Below are positions 63,761-64,000 of a stretch of DNA of 64,000 bases, in pieces (position 1 is the first letter of the stretch; the number at the start of each line of letters is the position of its first letter). A program made the translations under genes and the position numbers. Source of the stretch: Bacteroidota bacterium. GTDB lineage: Bacteria; Bacteroidota; Bacteroidia; Bacteroidales; CAIXZF01. Location of the stretch: contig JAKLIX010000007.1 of NCBI GenBank assembly GCA_022709385.1, positions 120,387 through 184,386 on the forward strand, in the 5' to 3' direction. Under the pieces are notes generated by a model. It was not told the DNA's origin, did not search any database, and saw nothing but the letters and a program-made list of their open reading frames with translations.

Positions 63761-63797
63761 CACGGATCCGCAGCGGCGGACACGGATTAACACGGAT
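63761..63797. repeat. Three CACGGAT words flanking the GxxExxY gene
   Basis: CACGGAT occurs at 63761, 63781 and 63791 around a GC-rich CGCAGCGGCGGA stretch. Related words (ATCCGTGTTAATCCGTG on the other strand) are often seen beside GxxExxY genes in my recollection of Bacteroidota genomes. They lie between that gene's stop and GH16. Confidence 0.55.
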
Positions 63798-63799
63798 TT

Positions 63800-64000
63800 C
63801 TATAGTACAAACCGCTTGTATCTGAGACTTATTTCTCCGAAGTTGACTAACAAGCCAATTTCCAAACCTGTGGCTTTCAAGTAATTAAAAAGCTGGGCTT
63901 CATTTTGTGGTGTTAACACAGAAACTGCCTTCAATTCAACGATAACTTCACCATAACAGATAAGATCGGCTACATACTTCTTCTCAAGAATTAAGTCTTT
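63800..64000 (-). CDS. GxxExxY family protein (5' truncated)
   Basis: The last 66 residues of a GxxExxY protein, read from the right edge of the window. [19 protein letters not shown] and [18 protein letters not shown] are the family's C-terminal half. These roughly 125-residue proteins are widespread in Bacteroidota, often near repeats, and have a nuclease-like (PD-(D/E)XK-like) fold by prediction; no proven function. The N-terminus with the GxxExxY motif lies beyond 64000. Confidence 0.85.
   Translation of the reverse strand, partial: KDLILEKKYVADLICYGEVIVELKAVSVLTPQNEAQLFNYLKATGLEIGLLVNFGEISLRYKRFVL

Noticed and set aside
63670..63783. N-terminal extension of the GH16 gene to GTG 63783
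   Set aside because: The extension lacks protein-like features and runs through CACGGAT repeat words; the signal peptide starts at 63669.

Overview
The window looks like chromosomal DNA of a Bacteroidota species, most likely an anaerobic, fermentative member of or near the order Bacteroidales. The evidence is the gene content: a C-terminal type IX secretion sorting domain on a GH16 enzyme, the lineage-typical families DUF6132, DUF3078, FISUMP and DUF2795, an approximately 1100-residue SecA, promoter-like TAnnTTTG elements, and few Shine-Dalgarno sites. A one-piece pyruvate:ferredoxin oxidoreductase and a biotin-dependent methylmalonyl/propionyl-CoA (de)carboxylase point to anaerobic fermentation to acetate and propionate. 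No rRNA, tRNA, CRISPR array, prophage or intact insertion sequence was seen.

Layout. 1-2.1 kb: two acyltransferases resembling the glycine/ornithine-lipid pair GlsA/GlsB, followed by the GTPase EngB. 2.1-4.0 kb: a biotin carrier and a carboxyltransferase subunit on the minus strand. 4.2-7.0 kb: small conserved proteins and a large membrane protein. 7.1-17.9 kb: a dense signalling region. One minus-strand operon encodes a periplasmic NMT1-like binding lipoprotein, a Cache/HAMP/GAF histidine kinase and a receiver-PP2C phosphatase. Divergent from it are two very large PAS histidine kinases with paralogous catalytic ends. 17.8-25.1 kb: MutS2, a dihydroorotate-dehydrogenase-like protein and, divergently, NifJ. 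25.1-28.5 kb: a DUF6544-like protein, a transglutaminase-like exported protein and a ferredoxin-nitroreductase fusion. 28.5-33.2 kb: SecA bracketed by copies of a roughly 200-bp intergenic repeat, then DUF2795. 33.4-40.6 kb: a TMTC-like TPR membrane protein, a FISUMP surface protein, PduO adenosyltransferase with an ABC ATPase, a methyltransferase gene containing a striking palindrome, and a UbiA prenyltransferase. 40.6-45.6 kb: an osmotic and ion-homeostasis group (K+/H+ antiporter, MscS, MscL). 45.7-54.6 kb: OPT peptide transporter, peptidase T, an AT-rich KilA-N gene, and a xanthine dehydrogenase operon ending in a DMT transporter. 54.7-64.0 kb: a large Ig-repeat surface protein, DUF1684, an FkbM methyltransferase, a beta-barrel protein, a LiaF-LytS-LytR type operon, GH16, and the end of a GxxExxY gene.

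How the genes fit together. NifJ, the ferredoxin-nitroreductase and the biotin-dependent carboxyltransferase fit a ferredoxin-based fermentation. PduO supplies the adenosylcobalamin needed by methylmalonyl-CoA mutase in the same propionate route. OPT plus PepT is a peptide-uptake and tripeptide-hydrolysis pair. SecA and the type IX-tagged GH16 belong to the export route. The most unusual items are an RPE-like palindrome inside a methyltransferase coding region with a degenerate second copy in the same gene, an orphan solute-binding protein apparently serving as the input of a kinase-PP2C operon, a structured leader before the ABC/PduO operon, and dispersed repeats flanking secA. All family assignments are from reading sequence and from memory of the families; no database search was run.
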